The position numbers and the translations under genes are program-made. DNA of 64,000 nt, taken from Drosophila persimilis. Taxonomy: Eukaryota > Arthropoda > Insecta > Diptera > Drosophilidae. The notes beneath the pieces were generated by a model. The model was not told where the DNA came from. It searched no databases and worked only from the letters and a program-made list of their open reading frames with translations. Numbering within the stretch: position 1 is the first letter of the stretch; each line of letters starts with the position of its first letter. Below are positions 36,346 through 50,365 of this stretch, in pieces. Location of the stretch: positions 1,240,001 through 1,304,000 of the forward strand of contig NW_020825706.1 in the NCBI RefSeq assembly GCF_003286085.1. Reading direction: 5' to 3'.

Positions 36346-37042
36346 TTTCTTCAAATTTATTAATAAATGTTTTTAAAATTTATTTGGTTCTAAGTTCTCA
36401 TATGCAAATTCTATTAATTTTTTCTCTCTGTGTATCTCTCTTGAAGTGTATCTCTAAGCATATCCCAGATGAACATCTGGCCAATGCTAATAAGTATCTT
36501 GCATCTAAAAGTTACTCCAAACTTTTCAATTGAGATCTAGCTAAAGTTTTCTTCGTTCATGGAAAATATGCCAAGAATCACCAATAATTATGTGGAACGA
36601 ACAAAAAATAAAAGATATTTATGTGCATTGGATTTATGAAGAATTTGTGCTGTTTGGGAAAAAAAACTTGTGCTTTCTATCTATCTTTTTTTTTCTTTCA
36701 ATATATAATAATATGTAAAACTAATTTGAAGTTGCGGGAAGTTTTCCAGCCCCACCAAGCCCCTCCCACTGCCGCCCTACCGCTTATCCCATGCCTGAGT
36801 TTTGTGCAAATTCCTTTTAGAATTTCAATTAAACTTTGCGTCACTTTGTCGCAGCAGCGGCAGCGGCAGCTGTCAAGGCGCTGCCTCCCGCCTAATGGAG
36901 CTGCCCCATCAAAAGAAGGGTGCCGCGAGGGGCGGGTGGCTGCCACTGGAGGGGACTGCCGCGTTAGCTGTCAACATTTGTTCAACACAAAATTTCAGTT
37001 TAGCATTTTACGCTTGACGCTTTGACTAATGGCTGAAAGGAG
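36346..37042. other. Non-coding
   Basis: No gene recognised. Confidence 0.4.
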
Positions 37043-37141
37043 GAGAGAAAGAGAAGGAGAGAGAGAGAGAGCTAGATGGGAGAGTGGATAAACCCAAAAG
37101 AGAGAGAGATAGCGAGGGGGGGGGGGGGGGGGGGGCGGGGG
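37043..37141. repeat. GAGA tract followed by a 20-bp G run
   Basis: GAGAAAGAGAAGGAGAGAGA, then a second GA run, then an uninterrupted G20 at 37116-37135 and GCGGGGG. The whole 99 bp is almost pure purine on the plus strand. Confidence 0.85.
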
Positions 37142-37829
37142 TAGGGTGTTCGCAGCCAGTAAATGAATAATGCATTGCATTTCTCTTTTTTCTATCCACA
37201 ATTTAGCCAACTTTGATGGTGCACCTTTTCCTTTCCCCCTCCCTCCCCCACCCCCCTTTGGTGCAAAAAGTTGTATTTCCCCAGTCACTAACTAAGTCAC
37301 CAACTAAATGGCATCTCCCCCCCGCCAACCCGCTTATCTCCCTCTTCTCCTTTAGTCTCCTGTTTCGTCCTTTCTTTCCCTCTTCTCATAACTTAATTGC
37401 ATTCTGTGTTCTGCGACATTTTGCTCTTGCTTTGTTGTGATTGGTCTGGGGGATTGAGTTTCCTTCCTTAACTGCTACTCGATTTCAATGTAAATGGTCA
37501 ATCGTTTAAGTTTTTTGCCCTTCGCTTTGGAGCTGTTCTTTCTGCTACGGCTCCTGGATGCTCCTGGTACTCTTCCTTCTTTCAGAGCAAAAAATCCCTA
37601 AGAATCGAATAGTTACACTGGGATGTAAATATTTACCAATATATCTTTGCACCTTTAGTGGAAATTGTCAAGAAAAGGGTTTTTTTCACTTATAATTTTT
37701 TAATTTTAATTTATTTTATTTTTTCTTTAAAAATGTTGGATCGTCGTCATATCAGCGTGAGCTTGCGAAGCGAGTGAGCCGGGGGGTTGGCGCACGAGGC
37801 ACTGATTGGGCAGGGGTCTGGCCCTCTAG
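37142..37829. other. Non-coding
   Basis: No gene recognised. Confidence 0.4.
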
Positions 37830-38020
37830 TATATTTTCATATTTTTACATAATTCTCTTATTTTTTATATTTATATTTTTATATATAAATATTTTTATAT
37901 ATATATTTTTGTGTTCTATGTTTATATTTATGTTTCTAATATATATTTTTTATATTTTTATTATTTTTATATATTTTTATATATATATTTTTTTTTTGCC
38001 CCATATTAAAAATAATTTTT
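37830..38020. repeat. TATATTTTTATA AT-only block
   Basis: Nearly pure A/T with TATATATTTTT words. Phe/Ile/Tyr-rich frames are artefacts. Confidence 0.65.
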
Positions 38021-38591
38021 AATTAATTTTCGTTTGGAACAAATTGAATTCTGTTTAATTTTGCAAAAGGTTTTGTTTAAAAACCGAAACTTAGTCTATA
38101 AATGGATGTGTTTCTTTTTACTCTGGCTTTTTTCTCTGAGTGTACAGCTTCCCCTTCCCCACTCGTGTTCATTGCACTGCTACTCTTAATTTTTCTACTG
38201 CTATTTCCCTCCGACTTTCTACTTTTATTCCCCCATTTTACAACTGCTATTCTTTACATTTTTTTCTAATATTTCCCTCCATTTTTCTACTGCTATTCCT
38301 TCATAGATTCTTCAATAAACTCCTCCCTTGCCAAGTCTTTTATCTCTCGTACTGCTATCCCCTTTTGGGCCCAGTTTAAATGCCAAACAACTTTGTTCAT
38401 ATGCATAAACTGCAATCAAAGGGAAAAGAAAAAACTTTGGAAAACTGCTCCTCCGCCTCCGCCTCCTCCTCCTGCCTTGGCAAATCCTTTGCTAGTAGAA
38501 AAATATTTTCAATTTTTAATAATCGTAGCTTATATGAACCTTATAGACTCTGTCAATGAAGGGTGGATGTGTCCTTTGCATCTTTATCTTC

Positions 38592-38637
<46 letters not shown>

Positions 38638-39016
38638 GGTACACATGTGCGGCGGGGGGCTTAAAGCATCCTGGGAATAAATTTTTGTAATTCTGTTTGT
38701 TGTTGTCAGCAGTTTTTATGAGTTTTTTCTTCGTCAGGCATGAACTTCCACAATTTCCCCAATAAGTACCAGGGGACAGGACCCGCCTCTTATCCGGCTC
38801 TCTCCTCCGGCTGCTCTTCCTGTGGCATGTCGCAGTCGCCCCTGCTTCCGTGGCATGTTCACACAAGTTGATCAAGTTTTATGGTTGAATATTTTTGCAG
38901 AGAAATGGCATTGTAGTATTTTGGCTATGGATGGGATGCAAGTTGTAGATACTCTTGAGAGGGAGAGTCTTAAAGAAAAGACGCAGATGGATGGAAGATA
39001 CTGAATGTGGATTGAA
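38021..39016. other. Non-coding; contains (AC)17 at 38,597-38,630
   Basis: No gene recognised. The AC run is perfect for 34 bp. Confidence 0.5.
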
Positions 39017-39640
39017 GATAGATGGATACAGGATAGTTGTATCAAAGATAGATAGAGAGATCAAAGATAGATAGATACAAAATGGATATATACAAGACGG
39101 ATAGCTGCAAGATGGATAGATACAAGATAGATTGAGAGATAAAAGATAGATATACACAAGATAGATAAAGAGATACAAGATAGATATATACATGATGGAT
39201 AGATACAAGATAGATAGATACAAGATAGGTAAATACAAGATAGATTGATGGATACAAGATAGATAGATTCATGATAGATAGATAGGTAAACGATAGATAG
39301 AGACAAGATAGATAGATACAAGATATATAGATGAAATATGGATAGATACAAGATAGGTAGATAAAAGATAGATAGACACAAAAGAGATAGATACAAGATA
39401 GACAGATACAATATAGATAGATACTTGATAGATTGAGAGGGTAAAAATGTAGATAGATAGATACAAGATATTTAGATACAAGATATATACAGAGTTAAAA
39501 GATAGATAGATACAAGATAGGGAGATAAAAGATAGATAGATAAAAGATGAACAGAGAGATAGATATATAGATCAAATAAAGATAGATGAAAGATATAGAT
39601 AAAAGATAGACAGCGAGGAGATCGATAAAAAGAGATATAA
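39017..39640. repeat. GATA-type array, GATAGATACAA variant
   Basis: About 620 bp of AGATAGATAGATACAAGATA words. The local period shifts between 4, 12 and about 16 bp. Minus-strand frames read as Ile/Tyr/Ser strings and are artefacts. Confidence 0.85.
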
Positions 39641-42099
39641 AAGATGGATAGATGAAATATGGAAATTTAAGGTTTGGTTAATAAGGATAAATATATTCAA
39701 GATAAAAAGATACAAAGACAAAGAGAGACCTCATAAAAATATAAAGCATCAAAAGATACAAAACCTAAGATGGAAAAAAATGCACAGGATGAAAAGATAA
39801 AAGATTTAATTGTACCCCCAAAAAACATACAAAATCCAAAGCATCAGAAAAAGATACAGAATATAATCGTAGGTATTCTTCAATATTTTTGTATATACTC
39901 GAAAAAATCTTTAAGGACAATTCCTTGAGAATTCATGGCATCAATAAACTTTCTATCAGGAAATCCTCATAAGAGGGAAATGTCACAGAGAGAGAGAGAG
40001 AGAGAGGGGGAGAGAGCGAGGGAGAGAGACTGTTGCTGCATGTATTTCCGTTGAGCAATTTCCGCTTTTCTCACTTTACAAAGATTTCCATTTGGAAAAT
40101 CGCATTTCAGATGCGATTGCAATGCCACATGGGCTGTGGCATGCCAGAGAGAGAGAGAGAGAGAGTGAGCGTGTAAGAGAGTGCATCAATGGTTCGTGAT
40201 GTACCGCCAACAGAAGACGAGTGCAAGCCCATTTTTAATGTCCATGTTTGAGTTTGCTCTGGCATTTCTTTCCTTTCCTTTAATATTCCTCAAGCCAGTG
40301 ATTGCTCCTTCTTACCAGTGATGGCTCCTTGCTCCTCCTCCTCCTTCAGCCAGTGGCTGCTGCCTGCACCTCCCTCCAGCTGCAGTTTTCATCCTTGCAG
40401 CGAGTTTTATGCAAATATGCGAAAATGTGTTCATTGCTTGAAAGTTTTTCCAACCTCAAAGCCCCCTCTCTCTTTCTCTCTCTCGCTCTCTCCGACTGCT
40501 TGTGGCATTCTCGTGTCATAATCTCTGACAACTATCGGCATTCATGTGGCAGGCTTGGTTGGCTTCTCCTACTGCCACTCCTAATCCTGCCCCAGAACGC
40601 ACTCGGCATCTGGATTCCATTTGATTTGCTGACTTTAGGTTTTTCTTCCTTTAGAAGGAGGTGCCGTGGTGGGGCAGCAGCTGCCATTTGTGGCCTGCAT
40701 TTTTATCCTTTTGTGTTGTCCCCCCCCGGCACATCCTCCTGCCTGTTGGCACAACAACTTTGTTGCCTTTTTGCCTTTTGAATTGTGACCAGTGACCAGT
40801 GACCAGTGACTTCTCCTGCCATTCAGTGGGGCATTCTCCCTCCAGTCCTGCAACCACATTCGACTCCTCGCAATCCTCAATCCTTGAGACTTCTCAGGCC
40901 ACCAGCTCCTTTTTTTCCCCCTGTGGTTTTGATATTAAGTGAAATTGAAACCTTCTTCTTTCTCCTCGACTGATTGCTCTTTTGTTTCTGTCTCAATTTT
41001 TGCAGCCATGTGTGGCATGTGGCATGTGCAATTTTTAATAGCTTTCAAGCTTGAGGTCGATTCTGCTGCCACTTCTGGCTGGCTGGCTGCTGCTGCTACT
41101 TGATCCTTTATCGGCCTGCGGTTTTGTCCTTTAGTTTCTTCTTTCTGCCTCGAACAAAATACTTTCGTCTCACATTTCCCCCCCCGCAAAGATGGATTGA
41201 TGCATTCCTCTCTGTTCTTTTCTCTCGAGAAATAATTGACAATGTCATATAAATAAATCCCGAAAACATTTTGCCATTGTTGGCTGTGGTTTTTTGGCCA
41301 AAAACACTTGAAATTGCTCTCAATTTATTGGATTTTATGGCTCTCTGACATCTGGCTGCAAAGTATTTCAGAAATGTAGCTGGTATCCTGTGCGGCTGGT
41401 TAATTTATTCAACAGCTTATTGATGGCTTTAGTGGAAATGCTTGTAGCAGATTTATCAATTTTCTTCTCACGCAAACACACAGAAAACAAAATCAATTAA
41501 AATACTTTTTGGCCCCGAAAGTCATGGCAGGACATTGATTTTCATTTGGAAAATGCAATCATTATGAAGCGCCAGGCAGCAGGCGGCAGGCGGCAGGCAG
41601 GACTCTCCCCCGTGTACTCCATTTTCCTTGTAGCTTTTCCCGGCGCATTGCTCTTTCTGTTTGTTTTCAACTCAAATGAAAAGCCCTGATGGCCCCATAG
41701 ATCGGTCAGTCGGTTAGCCTCTGCTTTATTGCTGATGGCAACTAAAAAAAAAAGAGTCAATAGCAGAGAAACAGAAGAGAATGCCAGAGAAAACAGAGGG
41801 CTAGGACATAGTGATATAGAGTTCTACTTTTTCTTCAGACTTCGGACTTAATTAAAAAACCAATTTTCCTCGTTTGTATCTGCAACTGAAATTGAAAGGA
41901 AATTATTGTGAAGAAAGGGCCTGCAGGGACAAGCACAGACAGGCAGAGAGGCGGCCCACAAGGACTGAGGCCAATAGGGAGAGGCAGGCCACTGCTTAGA
42001 ATCGAGCCCCGTTTGGGAATAGGGTCAAAGCAGGAGGGGGTTTTTTGTTTGGTCAAGAAATGGGCAAAGGCTACCCCAAAGTCTTGCTATAATCACAAC
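39641..42099. other. Non-coding; GA microsatellites
   Basis: No supported gene. GA runs lie at about 39989-40028 and 40148-40166, the second just after TGGCATGCCA (40137-40146). A GACCAGT heptamer repeat lies at about 40789-40809. Confidence 0.45.
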
Positions 42100-42950
42100 C
42101 AAAATAAATATATACATATGTATACAAAAATATATACAAATAAAACGAAAGTAGAAAACAAAAAATGAATTGAATAAAGAAAATGTTTATTCAAGCAACG
42201 AATAATTAGATATCCTATGAGGATATCCTTAGCTGTATTTGATTTATATTTGTTAAAGTTTATTAATCTTTTAATCTAAAAGCGGCTTAAAATGTAAGCG
42301 TATATTTTATATAATTTATAATCAATTTACTTCAAGCTTAAAATAATAAATTAATTAATCATTTATAAAATGTTTAGCAATTTATTTACTCAACATTAAC
42401 ATTTGTCTTACAGTTTTAATAAAATATTACTAAAAAAGTTCTGTAATGTTCTTATGGTATTTATAATTTAACAGCATTGTACAAAATATTATATATATTT
42501 TTTAACTTACATTTTTTATAATTATAATTTTTTTTGTATGCTCATCATTATTTTTGTATATTTATATTTATATCTACATATATTGATTATTATTATTTTT
42601 TATATATTGCTATTATGATTTCTTCTTATATGTAATTATTATAAATGTTATATATGAATTTATTATTTTTTTTATAACTATTATATTATCTTATATTTCA
42701 TACTATTTTTTTTTATATAATTTTATATTTGTATATATATTTTATATTTATATTTTATTATGTTTTATATTTATTTTGTGTTTTTTTAAATTTAATTACA
42801 TTAGTTTTTATTTTTAAGATTATTATATTTTATATTTTTTTATCAATTTTTTTTATATTTTTGATTATTCTTTTTGTATATGTATTTATTATGTTTATTA
42901 TAATTTTTTATTTATTTTTATTTATCAATTTTTGATGAATTCTCTTTAAG
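42100..42950. repeat. AT-rich block
   Basis: About 850 bp, with 42470-42950 almost pure A/T. The Phe/Ile/Tyr-rich frame at 42729-42935 is an artefact. Confidence 0.6.
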
Positions 42951-45900
42951 TCATGAAATTTATGAATATCTGTTACGTCTAGTACGTCATTATTTGTTTA
43001 ATGATTCTAAAGAAGAGGGTTCTACTTATTTTCCGTCTCATTGTTCCCTTAAGGAATGTGTAAATGAAGTATAGATTTCTTACCAATTTTCTATATTACA
43101 TAATTTCCCAATCGTTCCCCTAGTCGAGTATACCCTGTCCCGCACACATCTGAAAAAGTACGTAAGCCCTGTTAAATGTGTAGCTTTTCCCGCTGCTCAG
43201 CCTTTCGTGTGCATTTGATGAAAGCCGATGGTTTTTCTTTCGTCTACTGGTTTTCTGCCAAGTGCGCAGTTTCAACCTTTTTCCCTAGCCCCCGCCCCCT
43301 CCCCCAGTTTTCTTTCTCGCTTTCTGCGGGTATTTTCCCTTTTTTTCGTGCCCGCAAAAGTGGGCAACGCCGAACGACGAACGACTTGTTGGGGGCCTGG
43401 CTGGCTGCCTGCGGAAATGTCAAAACAAAATGCCGCTTAATGTGGCGTGTCCTGAACCATATACGAGAAATGGCGGTGCACCCTCCCGCGACCCCACCTG
43501 TACGTGTGGACCGTTAATGGAAGAGGGCAGGGAGGGCATGTTGTTGTTGAAGGATTCATCGATTTTCTTGAGCGGCAAAAAGTTGGTTTTTTTTTGTGCT
43601 TTGAATATTTTGTTTGAACCTGCCCAAAAACCACTCATGCAACAGCAACAAACAGCCACAATAACTACAACAGCAGCCGGCAAACGAGAATCGAACAACA
43701 GCAAACATAGAAAAATCAATTAATTAAGTAACGAAGCTTGGGATACCCTTTCCGACCACCAAAAGTGTTTCAAAGGGCCGGTTATGGCTCTTGATTGTGG
43801 CTTTAATCGATCTGAGTATTTAATTGCTTATATTTTATGGACTTATCTTCAAAAAGAAAGCTGTTTCTTCTGCTAAGAATGGTCTTTCGAGTGATTTTCC
43901 AAGAAAACTCTAAAGAATTGAATTAGATCGCCTTTGAAACGATGTATTTCATATTTGTCTCTATATAAGAGACCTTTTTGTATGCTAAAAACGTATAAGA
44001 GTGCCCAACTTTGATCCATATGCTATAGTAATCAGATCCAAACTTCAACTGAAAGAAGTTTCCTCAAGAATCATAGGATTTGCCACAAGGATTTTTATGG
44101 TTGACAAACCTCTCTTCAAAATAAATGATACCCTCTAGCAAGGGTATGCCCGCTGTGTTGTTTGTGTCGAGAGTAGAACTCTCGCCCCCTTCAAAAAAAT
44201 CCACTCGAAAGCGATAAATTCCCCGGCATTTTTACGACCCGGAACACGTGAGGGGTTACAGGGCAAGCGGTTCAAATGCAGGCCTCTGAGGGGGTTGTTT
44301 CGACTGCATAGAGAGCCACCCCATACGCCTCCAGCTGTGGAGAAAGTAACGCAATTTAAGCGCTTTCCAAAAACATTGGTAACATCGCAGAAAGCGTTGG
44401 CATGCGGCTTGCCAACACCCCCCTGGGGCCTGCCAGTGTTGGTAAACCCACTCGATACGATAATTTATATGCAGACGCTGTGCGCTCCCCATTTTATGCG
44501 ATTTTCATTCTAATTTCTATAGTTTATTATGTTTTATTTTAATTTTATTTGCCCGCTGGTCGCGCAATTTAATTGCCGTCATAAATTTTGTTATCCGGCC
44601 CTTTTATTATTGTTGGGATTTCTGGTTTGATTTTGGGGTTTACTGGCCCTGGTTGCCTGGTTTAGTAGCTTTCTGACCCAATTTTCCACTCGGCTTGCTC
44701 ACTGGCATTAGTTTTTCCGCTTTTAATTATTTTTGTATATTTTCTTGGATTATAAATCAAAATAAATTGCCATTTTTTAGCCGGGGGATTATTTTGCGCC
44801 GCTGAAAAGTAGGCAACGTATTTTTTGCAGATGGCGCACGTTTTTTTCCACGCTTCGAAAGTTGAAATTGAAAAAAAATGTCACTGGATGGGGCAACACG
44901 TATTAACTCTGCACATGTGTAAATCCAATTCAAAACAAGCCACGTGCGACCTCGTGTAGACCCCCCTGCTCCCTCCAGCTCCCTCCTGGTACTTCCGCTG
45001 CTAAAACTTGCCCAAAAAAACTTTTTCCTGCCAGCCAATGCAGAAATAAATGCCTCTTCTCTGGTTGTACCCCTTAAATGGGGGGTATGACAGGCTAATG
45101 AGTCTTATGAGCGAAAAGTAGAGATGAAAACCTAGAACAGCGGATATCATTTCATCTTCGAAGCTCAAGGAGTTCTTTAAGAGATTTCAGCTATATCTGT
45201 AGTACCATAATTTTTGAGATATAGTTCGAAGCTTTGCGTCGATTTATGTCTTTAAATATGATCTAAAAATACTCTAAAATACCACAAGATTAGGAGAAAC
45301 ATTTTCCTGCAAGAGGCAGGACTTCACAAGCGCAGTTCTTCAAAAAAAAACCTTTCCAAAAGGACTTTTATGCCTGATATCTCTAGAATATGAACAACTT
45401 TCCCTTCCTAGAGCCTAGAGAAAAGCACAGAAGCTTTCAAAAAGCCTCTAAACCCAGCCAATACCCTCTACAGGATATCTCTGTGCCAAAACTCCCTCTC
45501 TATAAAGACTATAGCCCTCCCAGTTGCCATTTCTTGGTCTATTGTTGGGAACTTTTTGCTGAAAATACATTTAAAAAGTGAGTCACGATGCTGCAACAGA
45601 GGGTGGCGGGGAGGGGGGATGTTGTTGCACACATTTGTCACGCTCCCACTCCGAACAAAAGAAAGCAAAGAGCCAGCACAAATGGAAAACAAAATCAAAG
45701 AAAAGATGAAATCAAATGATGAAAATATGCAACATTTTGAGTCCTGCTGAATAAATATCTAAAGCATCTAAAATGAAAAGTGCATGCGGCATGCGTCATG
45801 CGGCATGGGGCAGCTGTGTTTGTGTTTGTGCAACTCTTTGCAAAAGCCTTTTGCTTTGGTCAGCACCAAATTTGAGAGAACGGAACCACAACAGGAATGT

Positions 45901-47329
45901 TTTTTTGTGGAAAACAAATGAAGTGGAAAGAAAGAAAGAAGCTGCCATATAAATTAGCTTGGAGTGTGGCAGCCACTTGAGCATGCCACAGGCATAATGT
46001 TAGAAAATGGGGGTCGCAGCAGGGTGCCAAGTGCCATTTAGCATATTTTGTCTTCTCTTTTCTTCTTTTTTCTTTTCTTTGTTTTTTTTTTGGGGGGCAA
46101 TGTGGAGTGGCGTCTGCGAATGAGTCACAGAGAAGGTCGCCCCAGGATAGGGGCGTGTGGGGCGGGTGGCAGAACTATGTTAACCAAATAAATGCAGTTG
46201 AGTGAAGTTTTTAATTTGCATTAGCAGGCAGTGGGGCAGTGGGGGGAGTGGGGGGAGTGTGGGGAGAGCATTTTAATTTTACGCCATGACTCGCAAAAAG
46301 AAAATTCTAGGGAGACAACTGGATGCCATAAAGTGGCTGTTTCATTTGCGTAAAAGTCGTGCGAACGCGACAAATTGCCCCAAGGATATAAAGTCCTGGC
46401 TCTGAAAGACAAAGAAACAGCCAAAGGAGGGGAAAAAGAAATGTAAACATCTGCATTTATGACTTCTGCGGCCGGGCTAATCTGATGTTGAGTATGCGTC
46501 AAGGAAAAGGGAAGCAAATCCAGAAGGAAAGCCCATTAACCACCCTCCATTTCCCTTGGAGACACTGCCACATGGCCCTTGGATTCCAGGGGACTCGACT
46601 CTCGCACATGAAACAGAATGCCTCTGCAGGGGAGACAAACACAGTCTTGTGAAGATTGTAATTAACATAAAATTAATATCAACATGTGAGCCCCCAGCAC
46701 GAGTACAGCAAACGGAACAGGTCTTAGCCGAATGTTCCCCCTCTGTGAGGGGGGCGGGGACTCCACTGATAGGATAAGGTCTTCCTGCTGTCTGGGGAAG
46801 TGCGTTCTACAATTCTGTTGATTGTTTCTGTGTCCCTGAATTTGGTAACAGTTTGTCGGCAGGACAAGTGTGTCTTGACAAGTGCCTGGCCTGTCGTCTT
46901 ATGGCAGATGTCAGTGCACGAATTGACACCTCAACTGCTGGCAAAATTGTTCGCAATTTCCTTGCTGAAAGTTTTGGTGTGTAGAAAGCGACATGCACAT
47001 CTACCAGTAATGCAATAAGACAAACGTTTTACTGCCTCGAAAGTATTTTTGGTCTTTAAAATGTTGAAAACTTATGAAAATTCGTCCCCAAAGCCACTCA
47101 TTTTGCTTTGGAAGCGAATTGCATTGTGAGAAAGTATATATTCAGCTTTAATAAATCTTTGCAGAATTTATTGTGCAGAAATAACAGAGTTTTTCACTAA
47201 TAATCGATTTGCAATGGATTTAACATCTTTCCAAGTGGTTTTAAAACATACAATATGTCTACAAATTTCAACTAAGTTTTCATAAGATTTTTAAATGATT
47301 CATTAATAAAGTATACAAAAGTGATCCGG
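42951..47329. other. Non-coding; contains perfect ATACCCT/AGGGTAT inverted repeat
   Basis: No supported exon in 4.4 kb. ATACCCT-CTAGCA-AGGGTAT at 44128-44147 is a perfect 7-bp inverted repeat. A similar TACCCC/GGGGTA dyad lies at 45068-45087, and CGAGTATACCCTG at about 43126-43138. Confidence 0.45.
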
Positions 47330-47530
47330 CGGCTATAACCGATTCGTAACCGATTAATAACCGATTATTAATCGATTCTTGCTAGATTTACAGTGGAAAC
47401 TGCAAAGTATATCGGGTTTAATCGCAACCATTTCGTAGCCGAGTCAGAATTGATTTAAACCCGAAACTACAAAGTATATCGGTTGCAGCCGATTCATAAA
47501 CGATACGTAATCGATTAATGCCTGATTCCG
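47330..47530. repeat. AACCGATT/ATCGATT degenerate repeat
   Basis: Repeated TAACCGATTCGTAACCGATT words and two CAAAGTATATCGG words (about 47402 and 47469) indicate a decayed local duplication of about 67 bp. Confidence 0.6.
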
Positions 47531-48082
47531 AATTACTCGGAGCTCTTGGAGTATCTAAATAGAAAAATAGATGCTCCATAGGCTTAATTTTCTCCAAAAC
47601 CATTACACCAATACACATTCATACCAAGCCCCATTATCCTCCCAAACTTCATATCACAATCATAAAAACCATCAGATATCCATGGCCTATCGATAAGTAT
47701 CGTTTAAAGGATAAACCCTGTCCGATTCCGTGGCCATTTTGGCAAGTGCCGGGGGCCATTGACGTGGTATTTACATTCATTCCGTACAACAGCAATTATC
47801 AATTAAATCGTGTCAATTACTGGACCTAAAGGAGTACAAAGCGGCTGTAAAAAAGAGCATGGAGCATTGAGCATGGTTGCACATTTGTATAAAACTTTCT
47901 CCCTCTCCCTCTCTCTCTGGCTTTCTGTGTGCAACACTTTTTAATTACAAATACCGTAGAGGGACTCGAACAAATTGCAAACATTTTATTATTTTTGCAT
48001 AACAAAAAGCAGAGAAGGAGGCGGAGGAGCGGCCGACCAAAGAGGCAAGAAAATTGCGTTTTCCCTTTGGGGCAACCTCCAA

Positions 48083-48113
<31 letters not shown>

Positions 48114-49050
48114 GCGGTGGTGTTGAACAAAACGCAACATTTTGTTGAAAGGCAGTCGCCGCTGCCGCTGCCGCATCAGTGTTAACGGTTCCGCTACACA
48201 TGTTTTGTTGCAACACTGCAACACGCAAAGCTGCAAATAGTTTACCTGCCACACACTCACACGTACTCCTTTTCCGCTCTCTTTGTGTGCGTGTGTGTGT
48301 CTATGGCCTATAATTATGTTGCCTCCAATGTGGCAGAACTCGAGGCGAGTCGAGGCGAGGCGCAACGCATTAAACAAGGGCCCCAGACAAAGACCCACCT
48401 CCCTGGAGGCACCTCCTTTTCTGTCTGTCTGCCACTCCGCTCCCTCGAATCGCATTTGTGTCTGTCTGCCACTCGCGCGTTGCCTTAATTATGCGACAGC
48501 GCGGCAACACCCAAAAGCAACACTGCAACACCCCAGAGCCACCCAGCAACACCCCAAAGGCAACCCTGCAACAGCAACAGCAACAGTGACAACTCTGGCG
48601 ACTCCTGTGTGCCAAATTGGTTTACAGACACCGCATGGCCGCCGTCCAGCTTCTACTTCCTGCACCACCCCCTGAGGATTGATTTATAGTTTTCATCCCC
48701 CCCATCGACAATCCCCAATCCTCTCATCCATTTGCCAGTTGTAATCTTGTTTAAATTGTTGCCAATTTGAGCGCGTCAATTTGGCCATTGGCCATTGGCC
48801 AGCCAGTCTCGGCCACAGTCTCTCTGCCACTCCATCGACTAATTAAAATACGGCTTGGATTTGCGCTCTTTCGCCATTTAAATAATTCATGTGTTTAAGT
48901 GTGTTGTTCAATTCTGATGAATTTTTAAAGCGCTTTACAAATTGATAATTGTCGTCTGCCTCCCTAAATATATAATCTAATATTTAACACAAACAGAGTG
49001 ATATATTTATCGGTTTATAAGAGGATTTGTTTTAATTGTGCGATCTGATT
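47531..49050. other. Non-coding; (CT)n at 48,082-48,112
   Basis: No supported gene. The CT/GA tract and CAACA-type repeats (48500-48590) give low-complexity frames of up to 209 codons on the minus strand. Confidence 0.45.
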
Positions 49051-50365
49051 ATACCCTGTGATTGGTAGGTTCTGAAAGGGTGTATAGGGTCTATTAGGAG
49101 GTGTGGAATGAGTCACGATGAATGTGTGCCTAAGGAAGAGCCTGTAGTAGGCTGTTTAAGAATCCTCATTAAGGATGTTTCAAATAAAGAAAATTCGTTG
49201 CAAACACACAAAAATTACCCGGAAATTATCTCCATGCCTAATACGAATTTTTCTCATAAAAACCTCACCCTCACACTTGATGGGCTATGCTCTTTGCCTT
49301 GCAAGTCCATGCATGTCCATGACTTGGCAGCCGAAGGCGACGGCTGCGTTTCGGCTGCGCGTCGGCAGAGAAATATTCTTGTAGGCAGAATGCAGCTATT
49401 TAGTTGTTGTATTGCTCTCTCGTTCGCTCTGGCAGAACATTAAATAGCAGTGCAGTGACGTTCAGTGCGAGGGGAGGGGGAGATTGAAGGAATGGAAATA
49501 AAACTGAGATCGTGCGCTGCCCTAAAGAACGAAGAAGAGAGTTTACTCGGCTGTTATGTTTTTGAATGTTTCTATACATGCGTGTTGTTTCTATACACGT
49601 GGACTCCCTACTAAAAAAAACCCACTTTTTGCAACGAATCATAAAGGAAATATATTTGGATTACAGAATCGGTATATTCTGTGCCTTTGTGTTTGATGTG
49701 TGTAGTAGCTTTATCCCTTTTGCACCTGAAGTGAACATCGTTGGAGCGAGGCAGAGCGCACTAGTAGTGAGAGCACTTCTGCAAGTGAAAGGAGTACGAA
49801 GGGATAGTCCAAGTGTTGCGTGGTTTGCTGGGCCTCTGTTGCCTGGTACTGGTCTCTACAAGGATTATAAAGTTGAGAAGTTGCTGGACAGCTATTATGC
49901 GGAGATACTTACAGAAGGCCATGATGTTTCCAGAAATTTTGTCATTTATTGATAGCGTTGGCGAATTTACGTACTTACAGCTGTTTGTATGCCGGCTCAG
50001 CGCCTATCAAAAGAGATCTCAGCTATATGCTGAAGGGGAGCTGCGTTACCAGTTGCATTCTTCTGTACAATCAATGGAAGGCGGAGCTACTGGAAGTCCG
50101 GTGTACCAGCCTATACCATGCCTGGAACTGATACGTCTCCAGGCGAGCCGACTATCCAGAAACTATCCTTTCACTTCAGTTTTGAGCTCCGACTGACTAT
50201 TTCCTAGTTAAATAATACTGACATGCCGAAAACACAATTCTCCAGGCCTACTTGATCTGCTCATTTGTTACAGTTCTGTCTCTCTCTTTATTTCATACAA
50301 ATTTGACTCATATCGGCGCGTGCTAGTGAGCCGCTACGTGCTGTCGTTTCGGGTCTTTTTTTGCT

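Noticed and set aside
39042..39481. Ile/Tyr/Ser-rich minus-strand frames
   Set aside because: Translations of the GATA array in different frames.
47826..48455. 209-codon minus-strand frame rich in RERERE
   Set aside because: The charged stretch is the translated (CT/GA)n microsatellite; there is no recognisable domain.
49566..50196. Two overlapping frames of 128 and 127 codons as a real gene
   Set aside because: I see no known domain, the frames overlap in different registers, and no splice structure links them. They are retained only as part of a candidate decayed element.
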